Assembly (NCBI RefSeq): GCF_009938165.1
Contig: NZ_AP019649.1
Location: 744,001-808,000 of the forward strand
Reading direction: 5' to 3'
DNA length: 64,000 nt
From: Vibrio taketomensis
Lineage (GTDB): Bacteria; Pseudomonadota; Gammaproteobacteria; Enterobacterales; Vibrionaceae
Shown here: positions 18,656 to 28,872 of the stretch, one piece after another
Layout of the letters: each line of letters opens with the position of its first letter
Numbering within the stretch: position 1 is the stretch's first letter
Position numbers and translations under genes: made by a program
Notes under the pieces: model-generated
The model's database searches: none
What the model was told of the DNA's origin: nothing
Seen by the model: the letters and a program-made list of their open reading frames with translations, nothing else

Positions 18656-19936
18656 ATGAAAATTCTGCTTTTAGTAGGGTTAATTGTTTTAAATGGTCTT
18701 TTCGCGATGTCTGAAATCGCGTTAGTTGCGGCAAAAACCAGTCGCTTAAAGCGACTCGCTGAAAAACATAAAGCCGCTCAAATAGCGCTCAATCTAAAAG
18801 AAAATCCCACCCGCTTTTTATCGACGATTCAAATTGGTATTACGGTCATTGGTCTGTTAAGCGGTATTGTTGGTGAAGCGACATTATCTGCACCGCTCGC
18901 TCAACAGATGGAGCTTTGGGGAATCGAACCTGCGCAAGCCAATGTATTATCAACCGCAATTGTGGTGGTCGGTATTACTTACTTTGCGATTGTCGTTGGT
19001 GAGCTAGTGCCTAAACGTTTTGCACAATCTCAGGCCGAGACGATCGCCGTGCTGGTGGCATTGCCCATTCATTGGATTTCGATCATCACCACGCCATTTG
19101 TATTGGCACTTTCATGGTCAACGGAAATGCTGTTGAAATTGCTTGGTCAGAAGAACCAAGAAGACAGTGTGACGGAAGATGATATTCATGCTCTGGTACG
19201 CGAAGGCTCTGAATCTGGTGCGATTGAACAAGGCGAGCAGGAGATGATTCGCAATATTCTACAGCTTGATGACCGAACGGTTAGCTCTTTAATGACGCCG
19301 CGTCGAGAGATTGATTTTCTCGATATCGATCAGTCATTAGATACGATTCTTAAACGTATTCGTTCAACTAAGCACACGGTATTCCCGGTATGTAGAGGGC
19401 ATCTTGAGCAGATGGTGGGTACAGTGTCCGCAAAGGCTTTGCTTAACCATGCCAACAAGCTAAGTATTCAGACCATGGTTAACCTGTGTAAAGCGCCTGT
19501 GTATGTACCAGAGTCAATGAAAGGATTGCGTTTGCTGGCTTACTTTAAAGAGTCTGGTTGTGAAATGGCATTTATTGTCGATGAATACGGCGATATTCAA
19601 GGTGTTGTTACACACTATGATGTTCTCGAAGCTATTGCGGGTGAACTGTCAAATAACCCTAATGACCTGTGGGCTGAAGCTCAAGACGATGGTTGGCTAC
19701 TCGATGCATTGATTCCTATTAGTGAATTGAAAAACCGTCTTGAACTCTCCGAATTAGAGGGAGAGAGCGAGGGTTATCAAACACTGAATGGTCTGTTGAC
19801 TTGGATGGTAGGACGATTACCTGAGCAAGGTGAAGTGATTCGTTGCCAAAACTGGCAGTTTGAGGTTTTGGTGGTTGAGCACAATCGTATTATGACGGTC
19901 AAAGCTCTACCAATTGAGCAAGTAGTCAGCGAGTAA
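18656..19936 (+). CDS. CNNM/CorC-type membrane protein with CBS domains (HlyC/CorC family)
   Basis: 426-residue protein with three parts: an N-terminal CNNM (DUF21) transmembrane domain (about residues 1–180, starting MKILLLVGLIVLNGLFAMSE), a pair of CBS domains (about 200–330, with VSSLMTPRREIDFLD at the first and EMAFIVDEYGDIQGVVTHYD at the second), and a CorC_HlyC transporter-associated domain at the C-terminus (about 345–425). The family is linked to magnesium/cobalt efflux; older annotations call it hemolysin. Single gene with its own spacing before tadA. Confidence 0.9.
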   Translation: MKILLLVGLIVLNGLFAMSEIALVAAKTSRLKRLAEKHKAAQIALNLKENPTRFLSTIQIGITVIGLLSGIVGEATLSAPLAQQMELWGIEPAQANVLSTAIVVVGITYFAIVVGELVPKRFAQSQAETIAVLVALPIHWISIITTPFVLALSWSTEMLLKLLGQKNQEDSVTEDDIHALVREGSESGAIEQGEQEMIRNILQLDDRTVSSLMTPRREIDFLDIDQSLDTILKRIRSTKHTVFPVCRGHLEQMVGTVSAKALLNHANKLSIQTMVNLCKAPVYVPESMKGLRLLAYFKESGCEMAFIVDEYGDIQGVVTHYDVLEAIAGELSNNPNDLWAEAQDDGWLLDALIPISELKNRLELSELEGESEGYQTLNGLLTWMVGRLPEQGEVIRCQNWQFEVLVVEHNRIMTVKALPIEQVVSE

Positions 19937-20025
19937 CACGACAGTTATTGAGCTTTTAGTGATATCCTAGGTATGCTTTCGAGCATACCTTTTTTATTTC
20001 ACATTTTTATACATTGGAGCTTAGT

Positions 20026-20541
20026 TTGTCTCAGCCATTTACCGCCACTGACGAGCAATTTATGCGTCGTGCCATAGAACTTGCCGCACAAGCCGAGAAA
20101 GAGGGCGAAGTGCCTGTCGGTGCGGTGTTGGTTAAAGATGGCGAAATCATTGCCGAAGGTTGGAATCAGTCAATTGGTGCTCATGATGCGACAGCACATG
20201 CTGAGGTGCAAACCTTGCGTAAGGCAGGTCAGGCGATGGGTAACTATCGCCTATTGGATACTACGCTATATGTGACGCTAGAGCCTTGCCCAATGTGTGC
20301 GGGAGCGCTGCTACATAGCCGAGTAAAAAGAATTGTATTTGGTGCGCCCGATTTAAAAGCTGGTGCGGCAGGTACAGTGTTGAATTTATTTGAGCATCAA
20401 GCGGCTTATCATTACGCAACCATTGAGCGCGGATTGCTAGAAGATGAATGTCGCCAGCAATTACAGGCGTTTTTTAAGCGTCGTCGCAGTGAAATAAAGG
20501 CGTTAAAACAAGCCAATCAGAACGCTCAGGATGAGCAGTAG
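20026..20541 (+). CDS. tadA: tRNA adenosine(34) deaminase TadA
   Basis: Converts adenosine to inosine at the wobble position of tRNA-Arg(ACG). The 171-residue product has the zinc/catalytic motif HAEVQTLRKA (His-Ala-Glu) and PCPMC for the other two zinc cysteines, plus the dimer-forming C-terminal helix. The start is taken as TTG at 20026 (MSQPFTATDEQFMRRAIELA) because GGAG stands six bases before it; another TTG at 20014 has no such site. A rare-start TTG fits low expression of an essential enzyme. A symmetric hairpin follows its stop. Confidence 0.93.
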   Translation: MSQPFTATDEQFMRRAIELAAQAEKEGEVPVGAVLVKDGEIIAEGWNQSIGAHDATAHAEVQTLRKAGQAMGNYRLLDTTLYVTLEPCPMCAGALLHSRVKRIVFGAPDLKAGAAGTVLNLFEHQAAYHYATIERGLLEDECRQQLQAFFKRRRSEIKALKQANQNAQDEQ

Positions 20542-20551
20542 AAGAGTTTTT

Positions 20552-20584
20552 AGTTAGCAAACATAGTCTCTATGTCTGCTAACT
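20552..20584. terminator. Hairpin between tadA and a small minus-strand gene
   Basis: AGTTAGCA…TGCTAACT with inner ACATAG/CTATGT: a near-perfect inverted repeat between convergent tadA and the small basic ORF. The minus-strand side is followed by AAAAAC rather than T, while the plus side reads through few T residues, so it is a weak or bidirectional terminator. Confidence 0.6.
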
Positions 20585-20607
20585 TACCAGTCAAGCTAAC
20601 TCACCAA

Positions 20608-20748
20608 TTAAGCTAGGTTGCCAGACAATTGCATAAATGCACGATGGCGAGCAATCACCTTTTTCTTGTTATTTGCTAGTTTGCGTTTACGGCGGTTAGC
20701 AGAAACAGTCTTTTTAAGGCGTTTTGATTGCATGCTACGTTTTCGCAT
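20608..20748 (-). CDS. Small highly basic protein, 46 residues
   Basis: A short gene starting at 20748 (MRKRSMQSKRLKKTVSANRR) and ending FMQLSGNLA at 20608. GGAGG stands six bases before the ATG, an unusually strong ribosome binding site. About 40% of residues are Lys or Arg (KRKLANNKKKVIARHR), and the C-terminal ten are non-charged. It resembles a small nucleic-acid- or ribosome-associated protein, but I do not recognise a named family and no function should be assumed. Gene length is an exact multiple of three and no other gene covers it. It is convergent with tadA and precedes nothing on its strand until the hairpin at 20552. Confidence 0.72.
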   Translation of the reverse strand: MRKRSMQSKRLKKTVSANRRKRKLANNKKKVIARHRAFMQLSGNLA

Positions 20749-20901
20749 AAAACAACCTCCACGGTTAAAACGAAAAAATCCCCACCCGATTCCAAGTGAA
20801 ATCAGCTGTTATTTAATTAGATTTGAACATCAGATGTTGAAAGCATGAATATGCTTTAACGCTGAGGGGGCAGAGAGTATGTATGGTTTGCTAGATAGAA
20901 T

Positions 20902-20937
20902 TCAAGGGAAATCTGCATAAATCGAGATTTCCCTTGA
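20902..20937 (-). terminator. Terminator after mltF
   Basis: Perfect 13-base inverted repeat TCAAGGGAAATCT…AGATTTCCCTTGA, 15 bases beyond the mltF stop on the minus strand. The tail is not a pure T run, so termination efficiency is uncertain. Confidence 0.65.
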
Positions 20938-20952
20938 TTTAGAGTAGGTAAA

Positions 20953-22527
20953 TCAGTGCTCAGAAAGCGAGTTAGTGTCTTCTGATGCGCTGACGCTATT
21001 CGCAGGTGTTGCAGTTGATACGCCTACCGCTGATGAGATTGAGTTTCTCGCACCGGAAATAATGGATGGGTCCAGCTCAATAACGGTTAAGTCATTAATA
21101 TCGATCTCACCTTCGTCCGGCGTTTGTTGTTCAATATGACCGATAATACTTTGATAGTAACGGCGAATATTCTCAACGTAGTTTCTCGCTTCATCACCAC
21201 GAGCATAGCCATAGCGAGTTTGGCGATGGTATTTCGCCTGACGAAGCAATGGTAAGCGTTCTTTTACGTCCGCCCATTGATCGGGGTTGCCACCTTGTTT
21301 TTTAGTCAATCTACGCGCATCCATCACATGGCCGTAACCAACGTTATAAGATGCAAGTGCAAACCAGATTTTCTCATGTTGATCGATAGAATCAGGAATA
21401 CGCGCCACCATACGACGTAGATATTCCACCCCACCTTTCACTGACTGTTCAGGATCGAGGCGGTTGGTCACCCCAACACTTTTCGCTGTCGGTAGGGTTA
21501 GCATCATCATACCCCGTACACCGGTTGGTGAGCGTGCAATTGGGTTCCAGTGTGATTCTTGGTAAGCCAATGCTGCAATTAGGCGCCAATCAAACTCTTC
21601 TGAGTACTCTTTAAAGAGAGGTGCCCACTTAGGTAGCTTATTATCCAACGCACGAATAAACGCACGGGTGTCCACGTAATCAAAAGTGCCGACATGGCCG
21701 ATGTATTTTTCTTCAAGCTGTGCCAAATCACCTGATTGCTGCAGGGTGCCAAAGAATTCAATCACCATCGCATAGAGGCTTTCATCATCAGAGCGACGTA
21801 AAAACCAAGAAGTCGGTTGGTCTTCAGTTAGGTCAAAAGCGGTCGCCACATCTGGGTAAATACGTTGTGAAAGAGAGACTTCAATTGAATCGGCCACAGT
21901 GAAGAGAATGTCACCTTCAGAGACTTGTTTCAGTAGATCACTGACATCTGCAGTGTCGTCGATCTCAAAGGTAAACTCAGGATGCTGTGCTTGAATTTTA
22001 CTCAGAGTTTGTTTTAGGTGTGAATCACTGACGATGGTCACGACAGACTGACCATCATTTGCTTTGATTAACTCTTCTTGCTTGCTGAGCAACTGTTCCA
22101 AGTTACGTGGGCGCCACTGACCTTTTTCATAAATCAGTTGCTGACTGACATAGTAGTAAGCTGGGCCTGGGCGAAAACGCTTTATGCGATCAGGGGATTG
22201 AGTTAAGCCCGCTGCAATAATATCGATTTCACCGTTCTCTAACGCAGGATAGAGATTTGATATCAGGTAGGCTGGTTTCATTTCTAAGCGCACGCCAAGC
22301 TCTTCGGCAAATTTTCGAGCAATTTCGTAATCCAACCCGGCAGGGCCGTCGGGACCGATATAGTATGAAAGTTGGTTATTGAGCGTGCCGACACGCAGCA
22401 CTCCACGTTCGCGAATTTGGTCTAAATCGCTTTTCGGTGCTGATTCAATTTGACAGCCAGCTAGCATTACTGCGCTTAAGGCAAGCAGGAGATATGTTCG
22501 TATTGTAATTAGAATTTTGCTACTCAT
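20953..22527 (-). CDS. mltF: Membrane-bound lytic murein transglycosylase F
   Basis: Cleaves peptidoglycan glycan strands to 1,6-anhydro ends at the outer membrane. The 524-residue product has a lipoprotein signal ending LAGC (cysteine near residue 25), an N-terminal solute-binding-like (SBP_bac_3) domain starting GVLRVGTLNNQLSYYIGPDG, and a C-terminal SLT transglycosylase domain with catalytic Glu in LIAALAYQESHWNP, SPTGVRGMMMLTLPTAKSVG, and LASYNVGYGHVMDAR. A low-complexity Ser/Asn-rich tail follows. It is divergent from purL. Confidence 0.96.
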   Translation of the reverse strand: MSSKILITIRTYLLLALSAVMLAGCQIESAPKSDLDQIRERGVLRVGTLNNQLSYYIGPDGPAGLDYEIARKFAEELGVRLEMKPAYLISNLYPALENGEIDIIAAGLTQSPDRIKRFRPGPAYYYVSQQLIYEKGQWRPRNLEQLLSKQEELIKANDGQSVVTIVSDSHLKQTLSKIQAQHPEFTFEIDDTADVSDLLKQVSEGDILFTVADSIEVSLSQRIYPDVATAFDLTEDQPTSWFLRRSDDESLYAMVIEFFGTLQQSGDLAQLEEKYIGHVGTFDYVDTRAFIRALDNKLPKWAPLFKEYSEEFDWRLIAALAYQESHWNPIARSPTGVRGMMMLTLPTAKSVGVTNRLDPEQSVKGGVEYLRRMVARIPDSIDQHEKIWFALASYNVGYGHVMDARRLTKKQGGNPDQWADVKERLPLLRQAKYHRQTRYGYARGDEARNYVENIRRYYQSIIGHIEQQTPDEGEIDINDLTVIELDPSIISGARNSISSAVGVSTATPANSVSASEDTNSLSEH

Positions 22528-22897
22528 GCATGGTTTCTCGTACTTCTCGTACGGTCTTTATATCAGAGTAGGGCGCTAAGACAAAATAAAGCTGAGATAA
22601 ATCAGACTGCTTCCATGTACCCACTGTATGGAGAATGAAAAATGGCGATAACGAACGGCGAGGCGTTGCTAGAGCAAGGGTTGTGAACATTGAACAAGTT
22701 TACTGCAATGAGTCGTAATTCAAATTTGACAAAAAAATAAAGCAAACGTTTGCTTTTGATGTTACATCACAAAAATAAATCGATTATAATGCGCCCGCAC
22801 CCTGAGGTGAAATTGGTATAGGTTATCGATGTTTCTTCGTTAACTATCTGAATTTATTCCAATATTACCTTAACCAATTGCAGAGAGACCTAAGCAC
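22528..22897 (+). promoter_or_regulatory. mltF–purL divergent region with PurR box and purL promoter
   Basis: The 370-base gap holds a PurR-type operator, AGCAAACGTTTGCT at 22741–22754 (palindrome around CG; consensus ACGCAAACGTTTGCGT), and a promoter with TTACAT at 22762–22767, 17-base spacer and TATAAT at 22785–22790. The operator lies just upstream of the −35, so purL is probably repressed by PurR with guanine or hypoxanthine. I see no other gene in this stretch. Confidence 0.85.
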
Positions 22898-25800
22898 ATG
22901 AGAATTTTGCGTGGCTCCCCAGCTCTTTCCGAGTTTCGTATTAACAAACTACTCGAACTGTGTCGTGAACAGCAGTTACCTGTGACTGATATTTACGCAG
23001 AGTTTATGCACTTTGCCAACCTAACGGCAGAGCTTGATGCTGCTGAGCTAACTAAGCTTGAACAGCTTCTTACTTACGGACCAACCATCGAAGAGCATGA
23101 GCCACAAGGTCTGCTACTTTTGGTTACCCCACGTCCTGGCACGATTTCCCCATGGTCATCTAAATCGACGGATATCGCTCGCAACTGTGGCTTAGATAAA
23201 GTCAAACGTCTTGAGCGTGGTACGGCGTATTACATCGAGTCTTCAATCGCACTGAACGATGAGCAAGTGGCAGCGCTTAAAGCGCTCATTCACGACCGCA
23301 TGATGGAAGCGGTATTCTCTGAGCTTGAAGCGGCCGATGCTCTATTTAAAGTATCAGAACCTGCACCAGTGGCGCATGTTGATATCCTTGCTGGTGGTCG
23401 TCTTGCGCTTGAAAACGCAAACGTTTCCCTTGGCTTGGCGCTAGCGGATGACGAGATTGATTACTTGGTTGAGAGCTTTACTAAGCTGGGTCGCAATCCA
23501 AACGACATCGAGCTGATGATGTTTGCTCAAGCAAACTCTGAGCACTGTCGTCATAAGATTTTTAACGCCGATTGGACTATCGATGGTGTTGATCAACCTA
23601 AATCTCTATTTAAGATGATCAAAAACACCTTTGAAACCACGCCAGATCATGTGTTGTCTGCATACAAAGATAACGCAGCAGTAATGGAGGGATCTAAAGT
23701 CGGCCGTTTCTTCCCGGATCCACAAACACGTCAGTACAACTACCATCATGAAGATGCGCATATTTTGATGAAGGTGGAAACCCATAACCACCCAACGGCA
23801 ATCTCTCCTTGGCCGGGCGCTTCAACCGGTAGTGGCGGTGAAATTCGTGATGAAGGCGCAACGGGTATTGGTGGCAAACCAAAAGCGGGTCTTGTAGGTT
23901 TTACGACGTCTAACCTACGCATCCCAGGCTTTGAGCAGCCGTGGGAAACGGATTTTGGTAAGCCAGGCCGCATTGTAAACGCACTCGATATTATGCTCGA
24001 AGGCCCACTGGGCGGCGCTGCATTTAACAACGAATTCGGTCGTCCAAACCTACTTGGTTACTTCCGCACCTACGAAGAGAAAGTAACTTCTCATGCGGGT
24101 GAGGAAGTGCGTGGTTACCACAAGCCAATCATGATTGCTGGCGGTATGGGTAATATTCGTGATGAGCATGTGCAGAAAAAAGAAATTCCTGTCGGTGCCA
24201 GCCTAATCGTTCTTGGTGGCCCAGCGATGAACATCGGTCTTGGCGGTGGTGCAGCGTCTTCAATGGCGTCAGGCCAGTCAGCTGAAGATCTTGACTTTGC
24301 TTCAGTGCAACGTGAAAACCCAGAGATGGAACGTCGTTGTCAGGAAGTGATTGACCGCTGTTGGCAGCTAGGTGAGCACAACCCGATCGCTTTCATCCAC
24401 GATGTGGGCGCGGGTGGCATTTCGAACGCACTACCTGAGCTGGTCGATGATGGTGAGCGTGGTGGTAAGTTCCAGCTACGTAATGTACCAAATGATGAGC
24501 CTGGTATGAGCCCACTAGAGATTTGGTGTAACGAATCTCAAGAGCGCTACGTTTTGGCGGTTGCACCAGAAAATATGCCAGCATTTGAAGCGATTTGTCA
24601 GCGTGAGCGAGCGCCGTATGCAGTCGTAGGCGTAGCAACGGAAGAGCGTCACCTAAGCCTAGAAGACTCGCATTTTGATAACACGCCAATCGATATGCCA
24701 ATGGACATTTTGCTGGGTAAGCCACCAAAAATGCATCGTGAAGCGACGACGTTAAAAGTGGAAAGTCCTGCTATCGTGCGTGATGGTATCGAAATCAACC
24801 AAGCGATTGACCGTGTATTGCGTCTACCAACGGTGGCAGAAAAAACCTTCTTGATCACCATTGGTGACCGTTCGGTAACCGGTTTGGTTGCTCGTGACCA
24901 AATGGTGGGGCCTTGGCAGGTGCCAGTGGCAAACTGCGCAGTGACAGCAGCAAGTTACGATACTTACCATGGCGAAGCGATGTCGATGGGTGAGCGCACT
25001 CCGGTGGCTCTACTTGATTTTGGCGCATCAGCCCGCCTTGCTGTTGGTGAGTCATTAACCAATATTGCCGCAACTGCTATTGGCGATATCAAACGTATTA
25101 AACTCTCAGCTAACTGGATGTCTCCAGCTGGCCACCCAGGTGAAGATGCCGGTCTTTATGAAGCGGTAAAAGCGGTGGGTGAAGAGCTTTGTCCAGCACT
25201 TGGTTTGACTATCCCTGTGGGTAAAGATTCCATGTCAATGAAGACCAAGTGGGAAGATAACGGCGAGCACAAAGAAGTGACCTCTCCGCTATCACTGATT
25301 ATCACTGCCTTTGGTCGTGTAGAAGATGTACGTAAGACAGTGACGCCTCAACTTCGCAATGATCAAGGTGACACTTCACTCGTGTTAGTCGATTTGGGTA
25401 ACGGTAAAAACCGCCTTGGTGCAACAGCACTGGCGCAGGTTTACAAACAGTTAGGTGATAAGCCTGCTGACGTTGATAGTGCAGAGCAGCTAAAAGGCTT
25501 CTTTGATGCGATGCAAGCACTAGTGCGTGATGACAAATTAGTGGCATACCACGATAAGGGCGATGGTGGTCTGTTTGTGACTCTAGCGGAAATGGCTTTT
25601 GCAGGTCACTGCGGCGTGAAAGCGAACATTGAAGCACTTGGTCAAGATACGTTAGCTGCGCTATTTAACGAAGAATTAGGCGCCGTTGTTCAAGTGAAAA
25701 ATGATGACCTTGATGCGGTTCTTTCAACGCTTGCAGCGCATGGTCTTGATGCGTGTAGCCACGTCATCGGCTCAGTTGACGCCTCAGATTCGATGGTGAT

Positions 25801-26789
25801 TACCTGTGGCGAACAAGTGATTGTAGAGCGTTCTCGTACCGAGCTACGCACGATCTGGGCAGAAACGACACATAAGATGCAAGCACTGCGTGATAACCCA
25901 GCCTGTGCGGACCAAGAGTTTGCTGCAAAAGGCGACAATACTGACCCTGGTCTAAACGTTGCTCTGAGCTTTGACGTTAATGAAGATATCGCTGCGCCGT
26001 ATATCGCAACGGGCAAAAAGCCAAGAATGGCCATTTTGCGCGAGCAAGGCGTCAACTCTCACGTTGAAATGGCGGCAGCCTTTGACCGTGCAGGCTTTGA
26101 AGCGGTTGATATTCACATGAGTGATATCTTAACCGGTCAAGCGGTATTGGATGAATATCAAGGTCTGGTTGCTTGTGGTGGTTTCTCTTACGGTGACGTA
26201 CTGGGTGCTGGTGAAGGTTGGGCGAAGTCGATTCTATTTAACCCAGCCGCTCGTGAACAGTTTGAGACCTTCTTTAACCGTCAAGATACTTTCTCATTAG
26301 GTGTCTGTAACGGTTGTCAGATGCTTTCTAACCTAAAAGAGCTGATCCCAGGTGCAGAGCTATGGCCACGTTTTATGCGCAATGAGTCTGAGCGTTTTGA
26401 AGCGCGCTTTAGTTTAGTGGAAGTACAAAATGTGACTCGGTATTCTTTGATGGTATGGCGGGATCCGTATGCCGATTGCGGTTTCGCACGGTGAAGGTCG
26501 TGTCGAAGTTCGTGATGCGCAGCACTTAGCAGCACTTGAAGCATCGGGCACGGTAGCGGTACGTTACGTGGATAACTTCGGTAATCCAACTCAGCAATAT
26601 CCAAATAACCCGAATGGTTCGCCAAATGCGATTACCGGTCTTACCACGCAAGACGGTCGTGTGACTATTATGATGCCACACCCTGAGCGTGTATTCCGCA
26701 CCGTTGCCAATTCATGGCATCCAGAAAACTGGGGTGAGAATGGTGCTTGGATGCGTATGTTCCAAAATGCACGTAAGAACCTGAGTTAA
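22898..26789 (+). CDS. purL: Phosphoribosylformylglycinamidine synthase PurL (two frameshifts near the 3' end)
   Basis: Fourth step of purine synthesis: FGAR plus glutamine and ATP to FGAM. The large form is expected at about 1,297 residues: N-terminal domain, linker, two ATP-binding synthetase halves ([20 protein letters not shown] near residue 290) and a C-terminal class I glutaminase with the nucleophile in [12 protein letters not shown]. The reading frame breaks twice: after VEVQ at 26427–26430 (AAAA, one A short) and at 26465–26466 (CC, one C short before GTATGCC). Restoring both gives [20 protein letters not shown] and a product of exactly 1,297 residues ending ARKNLS. It has its own PurR box and a terminator downstream. 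Confidence 0.95.
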
Positions 26790-26870
26790 ATTCGATTCTT
26801 AACTCTCGACTCTCTGTCGGGTTTTGAGAGCGGTTCACGATTCATTATTGATAGTCACCGCTAGCAACCT

Positions 26871-26904
26871 AGCCGCCAAAGCGTTTGCCTTGGCGGCTTT
26901 TCTT
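26871..26904 (+). terminator. Terminator after purL
   Basis: AGCCGCCAA-AGCGTTTGCC-TTGGCGGCT followed by TTTCTTTTT, about 80 bases beyond the purL stop. Confidence 0.88.
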
Positions 26905-27065
26905 TTTGGTTTGCACAAAAAATAAGCACAAAAAGCGGTAAGCCCCTAGATTGAAAGCGTGGTTTATGCTCTAATACGCCGCCCCAAAGGAGGGGAATGA
27001 TAGACTTAGCTGAGCGGGAATGCAGCAGGCGAAGTCATTGTTAATAATTGATTAGAGCAAAGACT

Positions 27066-27395
27066 ATGACCACAAGTAAAAAGTTTGCAATTCGCGTTTC
27101 TGAAAAGCGTAACGGTTGGTGTGCGGAGATCACTCGCCAAGTTACTTCTCGCAAGCAAGTAGTATCAAAGCGTGAACAAGGTTTCGAAACTGAAGCGCTA
27201 GCGCAAGAGTGGGCTGAAAAAGAGCTAGCTCAATTTATCGAAAACCAAGTTAAGCGTAACGAGCGTAAAGCTGAGCACCGTGCTGAGCGTAACGAGCGTC
27301 AAGAACGTGAAATTGCAGAGCGTAAAGCTGCAGCCCTACGTAAGCGCGCTGAAGCAGCTCTAGCGGCTGAAGACGAAGATGAAGACGATTTCTAA
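27066..27395 (+). CDS. DUF3622 domain-containing protein
   Basis: 109-residue Vibrio-family protein of unknown function. The N-terminal half (MTTSKKFAIRVSEKRNGWCA, then EITRQVTSRKQVVSKREQGF) resembles a small beta-rich domain that gives the family its name; the second half is a long, highly charged helix with repeated Arg/Glu blocks (ERNERQEREIAERKAAALRK), ending in an acidic DEDEDDF. The start at 27066 is preferred to an upstream ATG at 27048. It is flanked by strong terminators on both sides, so it is transcribed alone. Confidence 0.85.
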   Translation: MTTSKKFAIRVSEKRNGWCAEITRQVTSRKQVVSKREQGFETEALAQEWAEKELAQFIENQVKRNERKAEHRAERNERQEREIAERKAAALRKRAEAALAAEDEDEDDF

Positions 27396-27417
27396 GCACT
27401 AGAAGTTAGTGAATCTA

Positions 27418-27443
27418 AAAAAACCGCCTAATGGCGGTTTTTT
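27418..27443 (+). terminator. Terminator after the DUF3622 gene
   Basis: AAAACCGCC-TAAT-GGCGGTTTTTT, 23 bases past the stop; strong stem and T run, also placed to stop the convergent DUF4250 transcript. Confidence 0.9.
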
Positions 27444-27481
27444 GCTATCTAGTTTTTACTCTCTATGGGTATAGAGCATGA

Positions 27482-27673
27482 CTAGCGAAATTGTCCCACT
27501 TCAGGTAGGAATTCAAACCCAGCAGTTGCCAGTTTTGCTTCTAGATCTTGACGATTGATATCGAAAAATTTCACCAACTCATCCAGATCCCCAGAAAAAT
27601 CATCACGTAGCTTAAGATTGACGATACTCATCAGCATGATTGGATCCATGCTGGCAAATTTTGCTAAATCCAT
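27482..27673 (-). CDS. DUF4250 domain-containing protein
   Basis: 63-residue protein MDLAKFASMDPIMLMSIVNL, KLRDDFSGDLDELVKFFDIN, ending EFLPEVGQFR; this is the whole DUF4250 signature and the normal length. The family is all-helical with no known function. It starts two bases after the stop of yaeP, forming a two-gene operon with it. Confidence 0.9.
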   Translation of the reverse strand: MDLAKFASMDPIMLMSIVNLKLRDDFSGDLDELVKFFDINRQDLEAKLATAGFEFLPEVGQFR

Positions 27674-27675
27674 GT

Positions 27676-27879
27676 TTAGTCCTCAAAGTCTGAGATCAAT
27701 AAATTCGCCGCAGCAAAAGCGGCTTTTTCACGCACCTGCATATCAAGCTCGGTATTTGCGGCGATTTCATTTAGGGTACGTACTGCGCAGGTGATCGCTT
27801 GTGGAATGTAGCCTTGGTCGCCACTGCCAATTTGTGCGTACAGTTCACGTACCAAATCACAACAATCGTAAACTTTCAT
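27676..27879 (-). CDS. yaeP: YaeP family protein (UPF0253)
   Basis: 67-residue conserved protein [20 protein letters not shown] followed by [20 protein letters not shown] and ending [18 protein letters not shown], a near-exact match to the UPF0253 family pattern. The function is unknown. The start is the second of two adjacent ATGs (27879) because GGAAG lies at better spacing. Upstream member of an operon with the DUF4250 gene. Confidence 0.9.
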   Translation of the reverse strand: MKVYDCCDLVRELYAQIGSGDQGYIPQAITCAVRTLNEIAANTELDMQVREKAAFAAANLLISDFED

Positions 27880-28025
27880 CATGTTACTTCCAATATAAAT
27901 GAGAACTTGTCTCAATATACACAGTGTAAATAGTAAATACAAAGCCTGCGTTAGACAGGAGATTGAGCGATCGCAAGCCTTGCATAGAATCGATGAATTA
28001 TTACTCAGTGCACCAAATTAAACTG

Positions 28026-28679
28026 CTAGTTGTTGAGTTGAAGTTCCAGTTGTTGCGTCACTTCGGGTGCCAACTTGAGCTGTTTGGCTAACTCTTGTAG
28101 ATACGCTTTTTCCATAAAGTTCTGTTCATCCACCACAATCAACGAAGCCAGATAGATCTCTGAAGCTTGTTGTGGTGTTTGCGCTAATTGTGCAATTTGT
28201 ATCGGGTCAAGGGGCTTGTTCAGCTCATTATGTACAAGCGATCTTAGTTGCTCATCTGCGCCAGCTTGTGCAATGGCAGACTCTATCTGAGCCATTTCTT
28301 GCGCATCGACATGACCATCCGCTTTCGCTGCTGCAATCATCGCTTTAAGGATCAGTTGTTCGTGAATTGCATTGTTGGCATCAAACGGCTCAGTTGTAGG
28401 TTGTGATGCCGTTTGTTTACCTTGCCAGTCGTTATATACCTTATAGGCTAGTGCGCCAAGAGCAGCTGCTCCGCCAATTTTTAGGGCATTTTTACCCACT
28501 TTAGCGCCGATTTTCTTGGTCTTTTTCGACCCCATTAGCAGGCTCACTAAGCCGCCGCCCACGGCACCAGAACCCAGCGATTTCAGTGAGTTTGACGTTG
28601 AAGCGTTTTGTAACTGCTCTTTGCCTTTATTGACGATATCTGAATTGAGCGCCTGATTTAGAAGAGATTTTATGTCCAT
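28026..28679 (-). CDS. TerB-like DUF533 protein (YebE family)
   Basis: 217-residue protein with MDIKSLLNQALNSDIVNKGK at its start, a Gly-rich segment LGSGAVGGGLVSLLMGSKKT and a predicted short transmembrane stretch (KIGGAAALGALAYKVYNDW), then a C-terminal TerB-like helical domain starting ILKAMIAAAKADGHVDAQEM with the acidic metal-binding-type residues of the fold. E. coli YebE belongs here; it is a membrane-linked stress-related protein of unknown mechanism. The start at 28679 is preferred over 28706 by family N-terminus. Confidence 0.85.
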   Translation of the reverse strand: MDIKSLLNQALNSDIVNKGKEQLQNASTSNSLKSLGSGAVGGGLVSLLMGSKKTKKIGAKVGKNALKIGGAAALGALAYKVYNDWQGKQTASQPTTEPFDANNAIHEQLILKAMIAAAKADGHVDAQEMAQIESAIAQAGADEQLRSLVHNELNKPLDPIQIAQLAQTPQQASEIYLASLIVVDEQNFMEKAYLQELAKQLKLAPEVTQQLELQLNN

Positions 28680-28808
28680 CGTGAGCTCCAATATGAGTGA
28701 TAGCAAACCTAAGCACTCAGACTAACAGAACAAAATGAACAGGGGATTAATAGCAACGTGTTGAGAAATGAGAGTTTAGAATTGAAAATTGGTGGGAGAA
28801 AAATGAAA

Positions 28809-28835
28809 GAGCCGAAAAGTTATCCCTCTCGGCTC
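28809..28835 (-). terminator. Terminator after purN
   Basis: On the minus strand GAGCCGA…TCGGCTC followed by TTTCATTTTT, about 38 bases past the purN stop. Confidence 0.75.
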
Positions 28836-28872
28836 TAATATTTCAATCTTAGCGTTCTATATTCTAGAATAG

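Noticed and set aside
22898..26789. purL as a true pseudogene
   Set aside because: The two breaks are single-base omissions close together and restoring both gives the exact family length; the same error type is seen in many other core genes here.
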